The notes under the pieces were generated by a model that was not told the origin of the DNA, did not search any database, and saw nothing but the letters and a program-made list of their open reading frames with translations. This document shows, piece by piece, positions 13,084 to 16,165 of a stretch of 16,165 nucleotides of DNA (the first letter of the stretch is position 1; the number at the start of each line of letters is the position of its first letter). The position numbers and the translations under genes are program-made. The DNA comes from DASPKO01 sp035628055 (GTDB lineage Bacteria; Planctomycetota; Phycisphaerae; Phycisphaerales; UBA1924). Location: contig DASPKO010000316.1 of assembly GCA_035628055.1 (NCBI GenBank), forward strand, positions 1 to 16,165. Reading direction: 5' to 3'.

Positions 13084-14367
13084 CTACACACCAACCACTT
13101 CCCGCAACGCCCGGGCGAAAACCCAGGCGTCATGGAACGTGGTGTAGAGCGGCACCGGGGCGGCCCGGATCACGTCCGGCTCGCGCATGTCGCACACGAT
13201 CCCGCGCGCACCGAGCTCGCGGAGCACCGCCCTGGCTCCGCCCGGCACCCGCACGGACAACTGGCACCCCCGCCGCGCCGGGTCGGAGGGCGTGAGCAGG
13301 CCGACGCCTCGGCCCCCGGTCCCGGGCCGGGTCAGCAGCCACTCCAGGTACCCGGTCAGCCGCACCGACTTCTCCCGCAGCGCCGCCATCCCGATCCGGT
13401 CGAAGATCTCCAGCGAGGCCCGCAGCGGCGCCATCGCCAGGATCGGCGGGTTGGAGAGCTGCCAGCCGTCCGCCCCCGCCCGCGGCACGAACTCCGGCCC
13501 CATCGCGAAGCGGGTCGCCGGGTCATTCCCCCACCACCCTCCGAAGCGCCGGAGCGTCCGGTCGCTCCCGTGCCGCTCGTGCACGAAGCAGCCCGCCACA
13601 GCGCCCGGTCCCGCGTTCAGATACTTGTACGAGCACCACGCCGCGAAGTCGGCCCCCCACTCGTGCAGGCGCACGGGCACGTTGCCCGCGGCGTGCGCCA
13701 GGTCCCACCCCACCACGCACCCGGCGGCGCGCCCCGCCGCGGTGATCCTCTCCATGTCGAACCACTCCCCCGTGAAGTAGTTCACCCCCGAGAGCATCAC
13801 CACCGCGATGCTCCGACCCTCGCTCTCCAGCAGGGACACCAGGTCCTCGGTGCGGAGCGTCTGCTCGCCCGCGCGCGGCCGCGCCCGCAGCACCGCCCGC
13901 GCCGGGTCCAGCCCGTGGAACTCCGCCTGCGTCTGCGCCACGTAGCTGTCGGACGGGAAGGCGGCGTCCTCGATCAGGATCCGGTAGCGCTCCGCGGTCG
14001 GACGGTAGAAGCTCACCAGCAGCAGGTGCAGGTTCACCGTCAGGCTGTTCATCATCACCACTTCGCCCGGCCGCGCCCCCACCAGCCGCGCCCCGCATTC
14101 CCGGAAGACCTCGTGATACGAGTACCAGGGCGTGCGGGCCCCGAAGTGACCCTCCACGCCCAGCCGCGCCCAGTCGTCCAGCTCGCGCTCCACCGCCGCC
14201 CGGGCCGCCTTGGGCTGCGCCCCCAGCGAGTTACCCACCAGGTAGACGCTCGGGGCGCCACCCGGTCCGGCCGGAACTTCGAACAGGTCGCGCGTGTGCC
14301 GCAGCGGGTCGCGCTCGTCGAGCCCGCGGGCCCACGCTTCGTCATCGCGGTGTTCCGGGGGGGCCAT
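13084..14367 (-). CDS. kynU: Kynureninase
   Basis: 427 residues, near the family length of about 416. This cytosolic PLP enzyme splits kynurenine or 3-hydroxykynurenine into alanine and (hydroxy)anthranilate, in tryptophan breakdown or NAD synthesis. Signatures: LVGNSLGAQPK (43-53), TPWYSYHE (79-86), MMNSLTVNLHLLL (105-117), ED and FPSD (133-140), WDLAHAAGNVP (221-231) with the PLP-binding Asp222, SYKYLNAGPG (246-255) with the PLP lysine Lys248, and GWWGND (277-282). Two starts compete: ATG at 14376 and ATG at 14367. A GATAAT hexamer covers 14375-14380, so only the second fits the leaderless pattern; I chose it. No other kynurenine-pathway gene is in view. The gene follows the dockerin protein gene by 28 bases. 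Confidence 0.95.
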   Translation of the reverse strand: MAPPEHRDDEAWARGLDERDPLRHTRDLFEVPAGPGGAPSVYLVGNSLGAQPKAARAAVERELDDWARLGVEGHFGARTPWYSYHEVFRECGARLVGARPGEVVMMNSLTVNLHLLLVSFYRPTAERYRILIEDAAFPSDSYVAQTQAEFHGLDPARAVLRARPRAGEQTLRTEDLVSLLESEGRSIAVVMLSGVNYFTGEWFDMERITAAGRAAGCVVGWDLAHAAGNVPVRLHEWGADFAAWCSYKYLNAGPGAVAGCFVHERHGSDRTLRRFGGWWGNDPATRFAMGPEFVPRAGADGWQLSNPPILAMAPLRASLEIFDRIGMAALREKSVRLTGYLEWLLTRPGTGGRGVGLLTPSDPARRGCQLSVRVPGGARAVLRELGARGIVCDMREPDVIRAAPVPLYTTFHDAWVFARALREVVGV

Positions 14368-14374
14368 CGCGGTC

Positions 14375-14380
14375 ATTATC
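14375..14380 (-). promoter_or_regulatory. Proximal -10 element of kynU (GATAAT)
   Basis: GATAAT on the minus strand, 7 bases before the ATG ending at 14367. It overlaps the alternative ATG at 14374-14376, which would then not be in the message. No Shine-Dalgarno sequence precedes either start. Confidence 0.45.
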
Positions 14381-14395
14381 GCCCGGCCCCGCCCG

Positions 14396-16165
14396 CTACG
14401 CGCACGACCCGGCCAGATCCGCGAACCAGGCGCCGAGGAACGCCGAGAGGTCCGCCGTCCCCACCGAGCCGCTCTGGTCAAAGTCCGCGCCCCCCTGGCC
14501 CCCGCCCCCGACGTCCGCGAACCACGCCGCCAGGAAGCCGGAGATGTCCGTCGTGCCGATCGTCCCGTCCCGGTTCCAGTCCGTGGAGGCATAGAGGGGC
14601 GCCGCCCACGCGCCCCGCCCCTGCGTCGCGATCACCACGCGCCCGCGCGCGGGCTCGACCAGCACGTCCACCACCGGCGCCACCGGCAGCCCGCACCCGT
14701 GCCGGCGCCAGGTCTGCCCCCCGTCGAACGTCCGGTACACCCCCACGTCCGTGCCGGCGTACACCACGCGCCCCTGGGGCCGCGACGCGTCGACCGCGAC
14801 CACGTTCACCGGCACGTCGGCCAGTTGAGCCCCGAACGCCTCCCAGGTGGATCCCGCGTCGGTGCTCCGCAGCACCCGCTCCCCGCCGAAGACCGCCACC
14901 GCGAGGTAAACATGCCCCGGCAGTTCCGGGTCCACGCACAGCTCCCGGGTGACGCGGGGCCAGCCGGGGTGACCGCTCCGAACCAGCGTGAACGTCGCCC
15001 CGCCGTCGGCGCTGGTGCGCACGAAGCCATCGGTGGTCGCGACATAGACCCGGCCCGGGTCGCTGGGCGCCAGGGCCATCGCGCGGATCGCCCCGGCACC
15101 GCCCGTCAGGTCGCCGCTGAGGGCGGCCCACGTGCTCCCGCCGTCCAGGCTCCGCCACACCCGCTCGGTGCCGTAGAGCATCCGCATCGGGTTTCCGGGA
15201 TCGATCAGGTAGGCCGGCAGGAAGGCGTTCCGCCCGGTGATGCCGGCCCCGGCAAAGTTGAAGCCGCCCCCGCCGTCCAGCGAGCGGAACAAGTTGCCCG
15301 TTCCCTGATACTCCACGAACCACCGCGTCGGCGTCGCCTGGTCGATCTGCGTCCACCCGCCGTCGCCCCCGAAGATGTGCTCCCAGCCCGGCTCGGCCGC
15401 CGTGCGCCGGTTGGTGCCGTTGTCCTGCGCCCCGGCGACGAGCGTCGCCGGATCGGTCGGGTGCGTCGAGAGACCCGCGTAGAACTGGATCGTTCCGAGC
15501 CCGTTGTTCAGGGCCGTCCACGACGCCCCAAGGTTCGCGCTGCGGTGAACGCCCCCGTCGTCGCCGACCACCAGCCGCCCCGCGGCGTCCCAGGCGATGG
15601 CGTGCAGGTCCACGTGCGGCGGCGTCACGTTCACCGTCCCGCCGGCCGTCACGCGACTCAGGTTCAGTCCGCCGTAGAAGACCATCCCCGGGTCCGCCGG
15701 ATTGACGCTGACGACCGACAGGTACCACCCGTAGGTGGCCTGGCTGACGCTCCCGCGCGCGGTCCAGGTCTGCCCTCCGTCGCTGGAAACGAACCCGCCG
15801 ATGACGCTGGCCCCGCCCCCGCCCGCGTCGGCAGGCCGCGAGAGCAGCGCGTAGACCCGCCCGGGCAGGCTCGGCGACACCGCGACGCTCACCCGCCCCA
15901 GCGTGATGGTCGGCAGTCCCGTCGTCAGACGGGTCCACGTGGCCCCGGCGTTGGTGCTCTTGTACACGCCGTTCGCCGCGTCGCCGAAGATGTGCCCGAT
16001 CCCCGCGTAGAGGACCGCGGGGTTGGCCGGGTCCATGGCCAGGTCGGTCGCAGAGAGGGCCGGAAGCCCGCCCGTGAGGAGCGTCCAGGTGGCGCCCCCG
16101 TCGACCGACCGGAAGACGCCGACCGGCCCGCCCGCCTGCGGGTGACCCTTGGCCGCGGCCAGCGC
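14396..16165 (-). CDS. Exported Asp-box (BNR/sortilin-like) beta-propeller protein with two C-terminal dockerin loops, N-terminus missing
   Basis: 589 residues are visible; the frame is open to the window edge, so the start lies outside. At least eight Asp-box repeats (S-x-D-x-G-x-T-W type) are seen, among them SVDGGATW, STNAGATW, SSDGGQTW, SANLGASW, SLDGGSTW, SADGGATF, STDAGSTW and TFDGGQTW, plus one degenerate SLDGGGGF. These mark a beta-propeller like those in sialidases, sortilin and xyloglucanases. The recurrent ADPG/PSDPGRVYVA phrases are typical of large VPS10/BNR-style extracellular proteins of unknown activity. No catalytic set of a known glycoside hydrolase was identified. Residues in the last 61 form two calcium loops, DWNRDGTIGTTD and DFDQSGSVGTAD, each followed by a helix ending AAWFAD or GAWFAD; the protein ends GSCA. 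Probably secreted and surface-attached. Confidence 0.85.
   Translation of the reverse strand, partial: ALAAAKGHPQAGGPVGVFRSVDGGATWTLLTGGLPALSATDLAMDPANPAVLYAGIGHIFGDAANGVYKSTNAGATWTRLTTGLPTITLGRVSVAVSPSLPGRVYALLSRPADAGGGGASVIGGFVSSDGGQTWTARGSVSQATYGWYLSVVSVNPADPGMVFYGGLNLSRVTAGGTVNVTPPHVDLHAIAWDAAGRLVVGDDGGVHRSANLGASWTALNNGLGTIQFYAGLSTHPTDPATLVAGAQDNGTNRRTAAEPGWEHIFGGDGGWTQIDQATPTRWFVEYQGTGNLFRSLDGGGGFNFAGAGITGRNAFLPAYLIDPGNPMRMLYGTERVWRSLDGGSTWAALSGDLTGGAGAIRAMALAPSDPGRVYVATTDGFVRTSADGGATFTLVRSGHPGWPRVTRELCVDPELPGHVYLAVAVFGGERVLRSTDAGSTWEAFGAQLADVPVNVVAVDASRPQGRVVYAGTDVGVYRTFDGGQTWRRHGCGLPVAPVVDVLVEPARGRVVIATQGRGAWAAPLYASTDWNRDGTIGTTDISGFLAAWFADVGGGGQGGADFDQSGSVGTADLSAFLGAWFADLAGSCA
14399..14581 (-). 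other. Dockerin-type domain (two EF-like calcium loops) of the Asp-box protein
   Basis: The two loops have Asp/Asn/Asp at positions 1, 3, 5 and Asp at 12 (the second has Ser at 5). Each is followed by a near-identical helix, (I/L)SxFLxAWFAD, and they are separated by a glycine-rich spacer. The duplicated helix shows an internal repeat. In cellulosome bacteria dockerins bind cohesins; in planctomycetes they are common without cohesins, and their partner is unknown. Confidence 0.8.

Noticed and set aside
12214..14952. A plus-strand frame of more than 900 codons lying over kynU, the epimerase and the end of the dockerin gene
   Set aside because: It is Arg/Pro/His-rich without domain-like sequence and lies antisense to two clearly recognised enzymes. 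Long empty antisense frames are expected at this GC content.
1..16165. CRISPR arrays, tRNA or rRNA genes, insertion sequences, phage or toxin-antitoxin genes
   Set aside because: No direct-repeat arrays, cloverleaf-like segments, transposase motifs or terminal repeats were recognised on reading; gaps between genes are all under 160 bases.

Overview
The window reads as a stretch of chromosome from a very GC-rich bacterium, most likely a planctomycete and probably of the Phycisphaerae type. The evidence is a pseudopilin-like protein with an N-terminal GG/FSLIE cleavage site and a C-terminal H-x9-DG motif, and an exported beta-propeller protein ending in two dockerin-type calcium loops. Both are typical of that phylum. 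The lineage is inferred from protein style only. I see no tRNA, rRNA, CRISPR array, insertion sequence or phage gene. The window holds 13 protein genes, two of them cut by its edges.

Layout. On the left, a minus-strand oligopeptide ABC transporter locus runs out of the window (binding protein oppA, then permease oppB, which overlaps it by 13 bases). Divergent from oppA is a plus-strand pair: a protein that joins tetratricopeptide-like helices to a YggX-type Fe(II)-trafficking domain, then a KefB/KefC-type cation:proton antiporter with an NAD-binding RCK domain. Converging on the antiporter is the pseudopilin-like gene, which carries an odd lysine/proline/glycine insert. Divergent from that is lysA (last step of lysine synthesis), whose stop codon interlocks with the stop of an opposing glycosyltransferase.

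The rest is all minus strand. In transcription order it contains: a partial exported Asp-box/dockerin protein entering from the right edge; kynureninase; a UDP-sugar 4-epimerase-like enzyme; a small basic protein; a small membrane protein with a proline-rich tail; alanine dehydrogenase; and two family-4-like glycosyltransferases joined by an ATGA overlap. The epimerase and the two glycosyltransferases suggest surface glycan synthesis, although alanine dehydrogenase sits between them. lysA, ald and kynU are housekeeping amino-acid enzymes.

Two kinds of gene start recur. Genes that look first in their transcription unit (oppA, the TPR-YggX gene, the antiporter, the epimerase, kynU) have a TAnnnT-like hexamer only 6 to 9 bases before the start codon and no Shine-Dalgarno sequence, as expected for leaderless mRNAs. 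Genes further inside (oppB, the small membrane protein) and ald have purine-rich Shine-Dalgarno sequences. I did not find a convincing new multi-gene system. The most distinctive items are the TPR-YggX fusion, the proximal promoter motif, the lysine-rich pseudopilin insert and the small ORF tucked behind the epimerase.
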